Shown here piece after piece: positions 38,117 through 46,645 of a stretch of 64,000 bases of DNA; position 1 is the stretch's first letter, and each line of letters starts with the position of its first letter. The notes beneath the pieces were generated by a model that saw only the letters and a list, made by a program, of their open reading frames with translations, was not told where the DNA came from and ran no database searches. The translations under genes were made by a program, and so were the position numbers. This DNA comes from G963663495 sp963663495 (GTDB lineage: Bacteria > Bacteroidota > Rhodothermia > Rhodothermales > Bin80), in the NCBI GenBank assembly GCA_963663495.1, contig OY760427.1, positions 2,480,001 to 2,544,000 on the forward strand, in the 5' to 3' direction.

Positions 38117-38695
38117 ATGAAGCGCAACGATTCAAAGAGTGCGCTTCGCGTCCGGTTCAGAGCCTACCGATGGGCGCTATGCGAAAGCGAGTACCGGGCG
38201 CGTGGGCAGACGATTTGCAACCGTTTGGTCGGGTTGCCGGCCATTGAGGAGGCCCGGTCGATTCTGCTGTACTGGCCGCGCATCCGTTCTCGCGAAATTG
38301 ACATTCGCCCTCTCTTTGCTGCAATGCGTGCGAAGCACATCCTGCTCCCGGTCGTAGAGGGTAGCACCATGTTTGCCACACCGTTCGTATCAGAGCAGGA
38401 TTTGATGCCCAACCAGTTCGGCATTCTAGAGCCCGTGATAAAGAAGCGTGTTGCCGGGGAAACTATTGATGTTATTGTCGTACCCGCATTGGGAGCAGAC
38501 CGCCGCGGCTTCCGGATCGGTTACGGGGGCGGGTATTATGACCGGTACCTGGCCGATCGGTCAGGTACCTTTGTATGCCCTGTATTTGATGCGTGCGTGC
38601 TGCAGGCGGTACCGATAGCTCCGCACGATATAGCTGTACACAGTTTGGTGACCGAGACGACGGCATACTCCTCGACTGCGTTGCCTGCAGGGTGA
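38117..38695 (+). CDS. 5-formyltetrahydrofolate cyclo-ligase
   Basis: 192 residues. It shows the basic N-terminus typical of the family (KSALRVRFRAYR), an LLYWPRIRSREIDIRPL segment, IDVIVVPALGADRRGFRIG and the nucleotide-binding loop GYGGGYYDRYL. It converts 5-formyl-THF to 5,10-methenyl-THF with ATP. Divergent from ffh. Followed by ~370 bp without a gene. Confidence 0.93.
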   Translation: MKRNDSKSALRVRFRAYRWALCESEYRARGQTICNRLVGLPAIEEARSILLYWPRIRSREIDIRPLFAAMRAKHILLPVVEGSTMFATPFVSEQDLMPNQFGILEPVIKKRVAGETIDVIVVPALGADRRGFRIGYGGGYYDRYLADRSGTFVCPVFDACVLQAVPIAPHDIAVHSLVTETTAYSSTALPAG

Positions 38696-39067
38696 CCTTG
38701 CGCATGCACACGTTTTGGATTTTCTGAACTTGCCATTCACATTTATATTTATATACAGTGGCGTCTGTGCCATTATAACTGCATGCTTTCACGCTTGGTG
38801 TAAGCCTATTATGACCCATTGGGCCGCACCTGCCACTAGAGGAGACCGAACACTACGACCGACTTGCTCTACCCAAGTCGCCTACCCTACCTGCCAGACT
38901 GAACGGCCCGGATTCCAGGATTATTCAGACTAACCCGCCAACGAAAAATGATCAAAACTGAAGCACAAGCGAATGTCTAAGATGATCTATAGGCAGGGAC
39001 AGCCCATCTTTGAGTCATCCTCGGGGGACACTTCCATACCACCTTCATTACCTGCTTAACAAGTTTA
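38696..39067. other. Intergenic, no gene recognised
   Basis: 372 bp between the cyclo-ligase stop and the composite element. No recognisable coding region, RNA gene or repeat. Its last 8 bases (39060-39067, CAAGTTTA) are one copy of the element's target duplication. Confidence 0.6.
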
Positions 39068-39072
39068 GGGAA

Positions 39073-40340
39073 TTATATACGTGAGTGACCAACTGTACAC
39101 AGTGAGGCACTAGTATCAATTTCACGGGTCATAGGGGTCGGTAACCCGAACGCCCCTCGCTGTGCAGAAGCCCCAATCCCGGAGGCCAGTATGTTTGCAG
39201 CCGCATTCAGGTCTGCATGATCCGCATGTCCACAGGACATACACGTGAATTTGCTCCGTGTCTTACGGGTACTCGCTTCTGTGTGCCCACACACAGAACA
39301 CCGCTGACTGATATAGGCAGCGGTAACCTTTATCACCTTGCGGCACTTATAGCTCAGCATCTGTTCCAGCTGGCCCCAACCTGTTCGCAGTATTCCACGG
39401 TTGAGGCCAGACTTCTGTTTGACATTTGTGCCAAAGCTCTCCATCGTCCCCTTAGCTGAACGTGTCATCGCTTTGATCTTCAGGTCCTCCAGTATCACCG
39501 TTGAGGAGCAATTGGCAATACTGCGCCTTACCTGGTGGTTCGCATTCTTGAGGATGGTAGCACGCTTGCGCTGTATGCGGGCGATTCTATGCTTCCGCCT
39601 GTTACGACGGTTGGAGCCTTTCTTCTGTCTCGCCAGTCTTCGCTGATGCCGCTTCAACGTGGCATCAAGACGCTTCGTATCCGGTTGTCTGATAATGTTT
39701 GTATCGCCCTCTGTGGAGACCATAGCGACCTGCCCGCAATTACGGTCAATGCCTACAGCACCGCCGGTATCCTCTATTACAGGTGCCTCCATCTTGTAGC
39801 AGATGACAGCATACCCTTTGCCGGCGTTCTTCTTTACAGTGGCTTTGACGGGTATACCATCAGGGTACGGGTTGCCTCCCCGCCTGCGGAGCGCCGTATA
39901 TCCCACTTTCGGGATATACAGCTTGCCATCCCGAACCCTTACGTTATCCGGGATCGTGAACGAAGGCGTACTACCACGTCTGGAATGGAATCTCGGTCTT
40001 CTCTTACCCTCCTTGAAGAATGCCTTCCATGCATCCGCCTGATATTTCAATGTGTATCTAACTACAATGTGTATCTAACTACACCAAAGGAGTATTCAGG
40101 TAGCCACTCGACCGTGCGGCGCAGCGCCGTGAACCGCTTCCCCAGCGAGAAGAAGCTTACCGAGGGCGGCTTCTCTCCATCCTCTTTCGCTTTCTTGTAC
40201 GCCTCGCTCTGCTCTGCGAGGATGGCATTCCACACAAACCTACACGCACCTGCTAATCCAGCAAGGTGCTTGGCGTTACTCCGACTTCCGGGCAACAGCC
40301 TGTATGTGATATTGCGGTATGCACTAACCGTTTCGGGCAT
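39073..40340 (-). pseudogene. tnpB: tnpB copy 4, disrupted by a 17-bp tandem duplication
   Basis: The full tnpB length is present, from MPETVSAYRNITYRLLPGSR at 40340 to the stop at 39073. A 17-bp tandem duplication near 40047-40080 (CAATGTGTATCTAACTA twice) shifts the frame after residue ~92. The larger downstream part keeps all three RuvC acidic positions and the zinc ribbon. Restoration would need loss of one duplicate. The start again lies in the inner TIR-like repeat. Confidence 0.92.
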
Positions 40341-40455
40341 GGCACTGTGGTATATAACTCCCTAATAGATGGACATTATATAGCATGCGTACCCACGTGT
40401 TGAGTTATTTGAAATAATTGCAGTTTTTTGTGAAAAGCGGGAACCGATTGTGAAA

Positions 40456-40502
40456 AACTGGCGAAAGCCATCCTGTCTGCACCACCAAAGCACAAAAAGT
40501 AA
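40456..40502 (+). repeat. 47-bp direct repeat (partner 42194-42240)
   Basis: The segment ending GCACAAAAAGTAA is repeated at 42194-42240 with two mismatches. Both copies encode the C-terminus of the small passenger ORF (ELAKAILSAPPKHKK in the complete one). They bracket the IS1595 left end, transposase and methyltransferase remnant. Recombination between them would generate the compact tnpB elements seen elsewhere in the window. Confidence 0.85.
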
Positions 40503-40627
40503 TGGGAGTTATATGGTTGACTGCCCGCGCGTTAAATTGTTGAAATAATTGCAGTGTGGTCGCGTAAAGCGGGAATCGATTATACCGGAAATGGGCACCA
40601 TCCCGTGATAGATTGATGACCCACTAA

Positions 40628-41586
40628 ATGCCTTCAAAGAAAAGAAACAACAGAAACACCAATGGCCCTGGACGGGCTGATCGTGAAGGAGTGTCCTTGA
40701 TCAAGCTAACCAAAATGTTTCCAGACGACCCATCAGCCGAAGCATGGTTCGCAAAGAAGCGTTGGGGCGACACGCCTGTTTGCCCGCACTGTGCGTCTAA
40801 GAACGTACAGTACGGCGCCAAACATCCTAGCATGCCTTATCGTTGCCGTATAATTGCCGTAAACGATTCAGTGTCCGCATAGGGACAGTAATGCAGGACT
40901 CCAAACTGGGATACCAGGTATGGGCATTAGCCATTTACATCATGACTACCAGTATCAAGGGCGTATCCAGCATGAAGCTGCATCGTGACCTTAGCATAAC
41001 CCAGACGACAGCGTGGCATCTGGCCCACCGTATTCGACAATCATGGAATGGAGAACATGCACCATTTGCCGGTCCGGTAGAGGTTGACGAAGCCTACTTC
41101 GGTGGCAAGGAAAAGAACAAGCACGCCAGCAAGAAGCTGAAAGCAGGCCGTGGGCCAGTAGGTAAGAAAACCGTTGTAGGAGTCCGTGTTCGTGTCACCA
41201 ATAGCATTTCTGCCCAAGTAGTAGAAAACACAGGCGGACAGACGCTCAATGCGTTTGTAGATACCCATGTCTCGGAAGACACCGAGGTCTATACGGATGG
41301 CTCGTCAACATACCGGGGCCGCAACAACCACGCCTACGTACGCCACTCTGTTGGCGAATACGTTCGTGAGCAGGTCCACACCAATGGCGTAGAGAGCTTC
41401 TGGTCTTTGCTGAAGCGTGGGTACTACGGAACGTACCACCACATGAGCAAGAAACACCTACAGCGGTACGTGAACGAATTTGCAGGGCGACACAATGCAC
41501 GCGACTACGACACAGCGGAGCAAATGACAATAATTGCTCAAGGACTGGTCGGTAAACGGCTCATGTACAAATCCCTCATTTCATAG
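40628..41586 (+). pseudogene. IS1595 family DDE transposase, frameshifted
   Basis: The N-terminal part (40628 on) has the zinc-ribbon start typical of IS1595 (WFAKKRWGDTPVCPHCASKN, then MPYRCR). The frame then shifts at ~40850, where an extra TA separates YRCR from NCRKRFSVRIGTVMQ. The remainder in the other frame is complete, with FAGPVEVDEAYFGGKEKNKH (first Asp), VYTDGSSTYRG (second Asp) and HTNGVESFWSLLKRGYYGTY (last catalytic region), then YVNEFAGRHNARD. IS1595 enzymes cut at GGG-type TIRs and make 8-bp duplications, matching this element. Inactive unless the shift is bypassed. Confidence 0.88.
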
Positions 41587-41835
41587 CCAGACGTAAGCGG
41601 CAACGTATCAAGCCATCCGTACTCATGCGCATTCCGGGCATCGGCCGGCTACAACTACTTGCTCGTGGACGGAGAACGGAGACGAACGGGCCGCGCAATA
41701 CTGCGCCTGCAAGGCTTCCCCGACAGCTACGAGATTGACAGTCCGATAACGACTGTCAGACGGCTTACTGGCAACGCCGTACCCATTCCGGTGGTCAGGG
41801 CCGTTATGCGCCAGCTTTCCCATGTCTGTGCTTGA
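41587..41835 (+). pseudogene. C-terminal remnant of a DNA cytosine-5 methyltransferase (passenger)
   Basis: Directly after the transposase stop, in the same frame, 82 codons end at 41835. They include LRLQGFPDSYEIDSPI and RRLTGNAVPIPVVRAVMRQL, the terminal motifs (IX-X region) of C5-methyltransferases. The catalytic PCQ and ENV motifs and the SAM site are absent, so it is truncated. IS1595-family elements are known to carry passenger genes. The ~240 bp between its stop and the next small ORF hold nothing I recognise. Confidence 0.65.
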
Positions 41836-42075
41836 TGGCCCGCGTCTCATGGGTTCGTCCGGTGCGCTTCGTGGCCCGTACCGGGGGCCGCCCAGTACTT
41901 CCGCATTGTCAAGAGCGTCCCGATACAAGCCAAGGAATCGGTCCTGAAATTGATCGACTGTCGTGAAAACTGGATCGCAATGTATGCAGCCTCCTACTCT
42001 AAGCAGATGTCCGCCATGCAATCATTTCGGTATTCTGCCCCAATGGATTAGTGCTACTCTATAGCCTATAACTCC

Positions 42076-42240
42076 ATGCGCATAGATAAATCCCCGAAGC
42101 CCGGTAACAAGATTCAGGAAACGAAACGTCCCGGCCGCCCCGTAACAAACAACATTCTCAATATCCAACAATCCATCCCTACCACATTGGAAGAACTGGC
42201 GAAAGCCATCTTGTCCGCACCACCAAAGCACAAAAAGTAA
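42076..42240 (+). CDS. Small AT-hook-like passenger protein of the IS1595 element
   Basis: 54 residues (MRIDKSPKPGNKIQETKRPG at the start). The KRPGRPVTN stretch resembles an AT-hook, and the end is LEELAKAILSAPPKHKK. Its last ~17 codons, and only these, survive in every tnpB-only element (e.g. 3895-3945 region and 8062-8270). This shows that those elements derive from an IS1595 relative with this ORF. Function unknown; possible DNA binding is inferred only from the motif. Confidence 0.6.
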   Translation: MRIDKSPKPGNKIQETKRPGRPVTNNILNIQQSIPTTLEELAKAILSAPPKHKK

Positions 42241-42382
42241 CGCCTGCGAAAACGCGTGGCACTCAGTCATATAACTCCCCAAGTTTACCTTCCTGCCCTA
42301 CGCTTTGCCAATCTGTTCCGAACCGAGGCCTTGTTGATAGCCCCAAGCGGATGGGCGCACTCAACACGTTGCTTCGTGCGGG

Positions 42383-43660
42383 TCACGATCGAGGTTCCTT
42401 CCAGAGACGTACCAGGAAGCGATCCTCCTCTTCAATGAGATCAGGCTCGCTGCCGTTGTGTGCCTGCATCCCACCAATGATTTTCCGCGGAACTCCAAGG
42501 CCGGTAGCCTCAATGTACCTATAGTCGCGAAGCATCTCCTTGATTAGCTCGTTGCGCGAGGCACGATATCCGGCCCGCATCTTGTCCACGGTTACTGTGT
42601 TCGGGAGGCGCCCGGGTGAAATGATTTCAAGTCGGTCGGAGTAGATGGAAAGCTCAATGTCGGTAACGAGTATGGTGTAGTCGCGGTGTGCAACCGCGTT
42701 GACCAGCGCTTCTCGCACGGCTTCAATCGGGTAATCCCAGTGCTCCGTACGCCGCCCACCGCGCTCAATCCAAGCAGTCATTCCGATATTCCGGCGCACG
42801 AAGTCGAGTGCCTGCTCAATGACTCCCGCTTCAAGGGTGTCGCCGGCCTCTGAAAAAGTGTGTGGCAGCAGGTGAGCGTCCGAGACGGCTGGGAACAGGG
42901 ACACTGCTGGACCACGCAGCGTTGCTCGGGCCTTCGCGTCATAGTCCTTCTCAGTGCCGGAGTAGGCCACTGCGCTGATACCCGCCTGAGGGAGAAAGCG
43001 GTTTGGCCTGGGGCCGAAGAGTAGCAACCCGCCAGCGCTCGGCATTGATCGGGTGCGATCTTCAACCATCAACTCGGTGTTAACTAGCAGGCGCAGCCAT
43101 GACTCAGGATCCGTACCCTGTGGCGCACCCTGCAGGCGCAAGTCACGGAAGTAATTCACCAGACGCCGCAAGTCAAGATCGGCGAATGTGGCGCCAGGAA
43201 CCGGCTTGCGGTCATACTGCAGGTGCCCGGACTGCATATAGAGACGAGCTTCCTCTGCGTCCGACGCATCGCGGGTGGTCGTGCCCACCCGAACCTGCGT
43301 CACCCACGCCGATCCGCGTTTGGCCTTATAGGGCTTGTCAGGCGCGTCGGCGGGAAGCGATATGACGCCAACGATGTTTCCACCTTCAAGCGTAAGAGTT
43401 TCCCAAAACAGGATGGCCGCGGGGCGAAGGTGCACACGTGCGACGTCCATGATCCACTCCTCAGCACGTTTCGGTATACGAGACAAACCCGTAACGGTAC
43501 CATCGTCTTCAACGCCGAGGAGAAGATACCCCCCTTTCAGGTTCAGCAGCGCCGCCAACTCCTTGGCGAGGCGTTCAGGGATGACATCATCACGCTTGAA
43601 CTCAACGCCCGAATTCTCGCCGTTGCGGATCAGTTCTTCCAGCTCTGTTTGGTTCATCAC
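42383..43660 (-). CDS. AlbA_2 domain / HATPase_c_4-type ATP-binding protein
   Basis: 425 residues. The N-terminal ~120 form an AlbA_2 (divergent AAA-4/Schlafen-like) domain: ELIRNGENSGVEFKRDDVIP, then ALLNLKGGYLLLGVEDDGTV. The C-terminal half has EALVNAVAHRDYTI and SDRLEIISPGRLPNTVTVDK, the signature of the associated GHKL-like ATP-binding domain. Such proteins are often called transcriptional regulators and occur in defence islands. It begins 8 bp after the stop of the PHP-ATPase gene, so the two are a two-gene operon. The composite tnpB-IS1595 element lies 96 bp past its stop. Confidence 0.85.
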   Translation of the reverse strand: MMNQTELEELIRNGENSGVEFKRDDVIPERLAKELAALLNLKGGYLLLGVEDDGTVTGLSRIPKRAEEWIMDVARVHLRPAAILFWETLTLEGGNIVGVISLPADAPDKPYKAKRGSAWVTQVRVGTTTRDASDAEEARLYMQSGHLQYDRKPVPGATFADLDLRRLVNYFRDLRLQGAPQGTDPESWLRLLVNTELMVEDRTRSMPSAGGLLLFGPRPNRFLPQAGISAVAYSGTEKDYDAKARATLRGPAVSLFPAVSDAHLLPHTFSEAGDTLEAGVIEQALDFVRRNIGMTAWIERGGRRTEHWDYPIEAVREALVNAVAHRDYTILVTDIELSIYSDRLEIISPGRLPNTVTVDKMRAGYRASRNELIKEMLRDYRYIEATGLGVPRKIIGGMQAHNGSEPDLIEEEDRFLVRLWKEPRS

Positions 43661-43668
43661 ACAATCTC

Positions 43669-46383
43669 TCAGAACCCGTACTTCCGGCGGCGGCGCTCAA
43701 AGGCTTCCTTGCCGCCTTCAAGGATCTCCTCAATCAACTCGCGCACGCGCGCGGTCTCAAGCGAACCCATGTGCTCGGGAGCGATACGCTTTCGGCCGTG
43801 CTCGGCCTTACCAATGGCGGCAAGACCTACGATCAATTCGGCATCGCCCAAGACCGGAATGTTGGCGTTGTGGGTAGAGAAAATGAACTGCCTGCGCTGC
43901 TTTCCCTCGCGCATGCGAGGGACGATACCCTCGGTAATAAATCGGTTGTCAAGATCATCCTCCGGTTGATCAACGATAAGGGGAGCTTCAGACTCAAGCA
44001 GAAGCAAAAGCAATACCGCGGTCGCCCGCTGGCCGGTGGACAGGGCGTCAAGGGCCTGCCACCTTGGGGGCTCCCCGGTGGGAGCTGTATTGAGTCGGAT
44101 AATGGTCGTCGGGGGCAGGTAAAGTTCCTCAATGTGCATCAGCACACCAGGCTCGGCCTTAGCGAGGCGCTCACCTTGGCTTGGCGTGATGCCAAACATC
44201 ATGTTCAACACATCCGCTCCTGATCCGCAGGCCTCAACGAACTGAGTGAGGGAGAGATCTTGAACTTCCCCGAGGCGTTTGATCGCTTCGGACAGTCGTC
44301 CCCCTACCTGTTCACGGAGGAGTTTGAATAGCGGTTCGCGATCGCCGGCTGCGGTCACCTCCACCTGCACCTGGTCACGGAATTTCCTGTTAACGGCCTT
44401 CGCTGCACCGTCCAGTAGTCGGAATTCCTGCGCCTTGCAGTCCTCCCATTCCGCCAGCAGGCTGCAGCGGCGCTCGGCGTGGGCCTTCTCGGTGCGTTGG
44501 ACCGACTCCTGCCGCTTACTCAGAGGCCCCAACGCCTCAATCTGCCGCCGCACGCGCATGAACTCTTCGCCATCCCAGCGTGACTTCTGCAGCTCTCGGA
44601 GGATCTTCTCGTAAGTCTCCTGAACATTTTTCTTACGCATCTCCCACTTGGTGCGCACCGCGGCGACTCCCTGGTTGGCGCTCGCTAGCGCCTGCTCCAG
44701 CTTGATCGTGATTTGCTGAAGCTCAACATCTAACTTTTCGAAGATGCGGTTCAGGCGCTCAAGGATCACCTTCCCAGGCAGATCCTCAAGCGCCTTGGCG
44801 GAGAGGAACACGCGGTCCAGCGGGACTTCCTGATTCAGGATTTTCAGACATTCGTTGAATAACGCGAGGCGCTCTGGAACGGAGGCAAGCAATCGCTCCT
44901 CGCGCACTAGCAAACTTTGTTCTTTGAGTCGGTCCTCAAGCCCTGCTTCGCGAAAACGCTCCAGCGTCTCTTCAAGGCTCGGAAGCGCCGCCAAACGCTC
45001 CTCAATATGCATCCGATCGGCACGCGTTTTGAGCAGGTTACTGCGACTCACCTCAAGCGCGCGGCGCAGATCGGCTTTCCTACGCGGAAGGTCGTCATCG
45101 CTCCTGACGAATCTGTCTAGCAGGCGGGTCAGCTTCTCGCCACTCCTGGTCAGCTCCGAGATTTCGTGCTGACCATAGATCTCAACATCTGGCAGTATTT
45201 CCTTGGGCGAAAGGCTGGATACCTCGCCATGTTCGTCCCGGACCAGCGGCGGGTTCGGGATTGTGCGTTCAATGGTGTACTCGCGAACCGCCGGACGATG
45301 GACGCGGACCCGGAGCGAAATCTTAGTCCCGTTCTTTAGGACATGGCGAATGATGCCCTGGTGGGCCCTGCGGGCCTCATCGCCGATGGCCTCAACACCC
45401 AGCACCGTGCGGATGCTCTCAATCACAGTCGACTTGCCGGTCCCGCGGCCCCCGACCAAGACATTGAGGTTCGGATTGAAGTGAATAGCGGCGCCATCAA
45501 GAAATCCTCCTTCCCACGCGATTGCGACGAGCTCAAAGTGCGCCTCCAGTTTCAGCTTGCCTGCCTTGGAATTTCGGCGGATACGCGAGCCGGGGTCCAG
45601 AAAAGCTTGGCGCAGCCCCTCAATCGTTACCTCTGACATCTTGATCCAGCAGGTGGCCGATCGATCGTTGAGGTCTTCGGGCTCGGCGATATCCTTCGCG
45701 TTAACGACGGCGATAGCAAGGTCATCCTCGGCAGCCGGGTCGCGCCGATAGTCAGGGTTCCTGTTCTCCACGATCTGCCTGTAGGCGCAAGGCAACTCGC
45801 TAACGGAGCCGGGAATCTGGATCGCCTGCAGATCCTCGCTCTGCCACATCTGGATTCGCGGCTGACCAGTTAAATCCTTGAGCAAGCCGCTATCGTTAGT
45901 CACATGGGCAGCAATCGCGACACCGCCCTGCTCGCGCACCTTTGCAAGGATATCCACAAAGGACTTATCAGCCAACTTGGTTGAGGGCTCCGTGTCTGTT
46001 ATGCCGAACCCACCGAGGTAGCGCTCCAGGAGGCTATCCGAAGTATCGGGGGCATAGATGCACAAAACGTGAACACCCTCGCATGACGACAACTCGAAGC
46101 CGGGCAAGATATGGATTCCATGCCCTTTGGCTGCATCTTGAAACCCGCGAACACCGCCAATATGGTTGTGATCGGTGATGGCGAGCACGGAGATGTTGAG
46201 GTCCAATGCCTTGTGAACAATCGCTTCGGCATAGTCAACCGCGTCGCCGGACGGTACAAGGCCCCGGTATGTGGACGCGTAATGGTGAGGGTTAACCTGA
46301 AGCGCGCAACGATGAAATAACGCGCCGCGCGGGAGGGTCTTTGCCTTGGTGATTACATCGCTGGTAGCCACGGGGCACCTCAT
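43669..46383 (-). CDS. PHP-domain / SMC-like ATPase fusion (TrlF-like), candidate defence protein
   Basis: 904 residues. N-terminal PHP phosphoesterase-type domain (residues ~30-270) with ISVLAITDHNHIGGVRGF, HILPGFELSSCEGVH and VAIAAHVTNDSG, whose Asp/His residues would bind metals. The ATPase follows: FNPNLNVLVGGRGTGKSTVI (Walker A, residue ~315), a ~350-residue coiled coil (e.g. RRALEVSRSNLLKTRADRM), then LSTGQRATAVLLLLLLESEA (signature), PLIVDQPEDDLDN (Walker B) and FIFSTHNANIPV. This matches the family called TrlF-like AAA ATPase in protein databases (from memory), linked with defence loci. Operon with the AlbA_2 gene. Nuclease activity is inferred only. Confidence 0.82.
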   Translation of the reverse strand: MRCPVATSDVITKAKTLPRGALFHRCALQVNPHHYASTYRGLVPSGDAVDYAEAIVHKALDLNISVLAITDHNHIGGVRGFQDAAKGHGIHILPGFELSSCEGVHVLCIYAPDTSDSLLERYLGGFGITDTEPSTKLADKSFVDILAKVREQGGVAIAAHVTNDSGLLKDLTGQPRIQMWQSEDLQAIQIPGSVSELPCAYRQIVENRNPDYRRDPAAEDDLAIAVVNAKDIAEPEDLNDRSATCWIKMSEVTIEGLRQAFLDPGSRIRRNSKAGKLKLEAHFELVAIAWEGGFLDGAAIHFNPNLNVLVGGRGTGKSTVIESIRTVLGVEAIGDEARRAHQGIIRHVLKNGTKISLRVRVHRPAVREYTIERTIPNPPLVRDEHGEVSSLSPKEILPDVEIYGQHEISELTRSGEKLTRLLDRFVRSDDDLPRRKADLRRALEVSRSNLLKTRADRMHIEERLAALPSLEETLERFREAGLEDRLKEQSLLVREERLLASVPERLALFNECLKILNQEVPLDRVFLSAKALEDLPGKVILERLNRIFEKLDVELQQITIKLEQALASANQGVAAVRTKWEMRKKNVQETYEKILRELQKSRWDGEEFMRVRRQIEALGPLSKRQESVQRTEKAHAERRCSLLAEWEDCKAQEFRLLDGAAKAVNRKFRDQVQVEVTAAGDREPLFKLLREQVGGRLSEAIKRLGEVQDLSLTQFVEACGSGADVLNMMFGITPSQGERLAKAEPGVLMHIEELYLPPTTIIRLNTAPTGEPPRWQALDALSTGQRATAVLLLLLLESEAPLIVDQPEDDLDNRFITEGIVPRMREGKQRRQFIFSTHNANIPVLGDAELIVGLAAIGKAEHGRKRIAPEHMGSLETARVRELIEEILEGGKEAFERRRRKYGF

Positions 46384-46499
46384 GCTTCAAGTGGTCCTAC
46401 TTTGTTGGAGCGGAGATGTGCCAGTCATAGCCCGAGTATAATGAAGCTCTAGGTTAGGAGAAACCTTCCCCGTGGACGCTGATTTTGATTGTCCATACT

Positions 46500-46645
46500 T
46501 AGAGTTAGTGGTTGCCGCGCAGTACCGTCTGCTCCTTCAAGTCAGACGGTGGTCTTGGTGGTTGATAAGATCATATCGTAGGACCCCGCACCGGCAAGGC
46601 GATCTATCTTGGCTCGTCTATCCGTTAACCAATCCGCGGAGATCT
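46500..46645 (+). ncRNA. Candidate IS110 bridge-RNA region
   Basis: The ~200 bp upstream of the IS110 start contain a perfect 8-bp stem (ACCGTCTG at 46524-46531, CAGACGGT at 46543-46550, 11-nt loop). A further segment with short pairings follows, up to the ATG. IS110-group elements encode their bridge RNA in this 5' non-coding end. No boundaries or loops can be assigned without a fold and relatives. Confidence 0.4.

Larger units (their letters stand above)
39068..42279 (+). mobile_element. Composite tnpB + IS1595-family transposon with passenger genes
   Basis: 3212 bp with left TIR GGGAATTATATACGTGAGTG and right TIR (inward) GGGAGTTATATGACTGAGTG. It is bounded by a perfect 8-bp duplication CAAGTTTA (39060-39067, 42280-42287), so the whole unit moved as one. 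Order: tnpB (minus, frameshifted), inner TIR-like repeat, a ~140-bp IS1595-derived segment, a second IS1595 left end (40504, GGGAGTTATATGGTTGACTG), DDE transposase (plus, frameshifted), cytosine methyltransferase C-terminal remnant, small AT-hook-like ORF, right TIR. The inner IS1595 (40504-42279) has no TSD of its own. Forty-seven-bp direct repeats flank the transposase block; crossing over between them would leave the tnpB-only form seen at 2545 and 51025. Both tnpB and transposase are broken here, so this copy is now inactive. Confidence 0.88.

Noticed and set aside
41623..42021. 132-codon minus-strand frame as a gene
   Set aside because: It is the antisense of the methyltransferase remnant, whose plus-strand motifs (QGFPDSYEI, GNAVPIPVV) are clear.
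40504..42279. A simple IS1595 insertion within the tnpB element
   Set aside because: Bases 40496-40503 and 42280-42287 do not match; only the outer flanks (39060-39067 and 42280-42287) form a duplication, so the composite moved as one unit.
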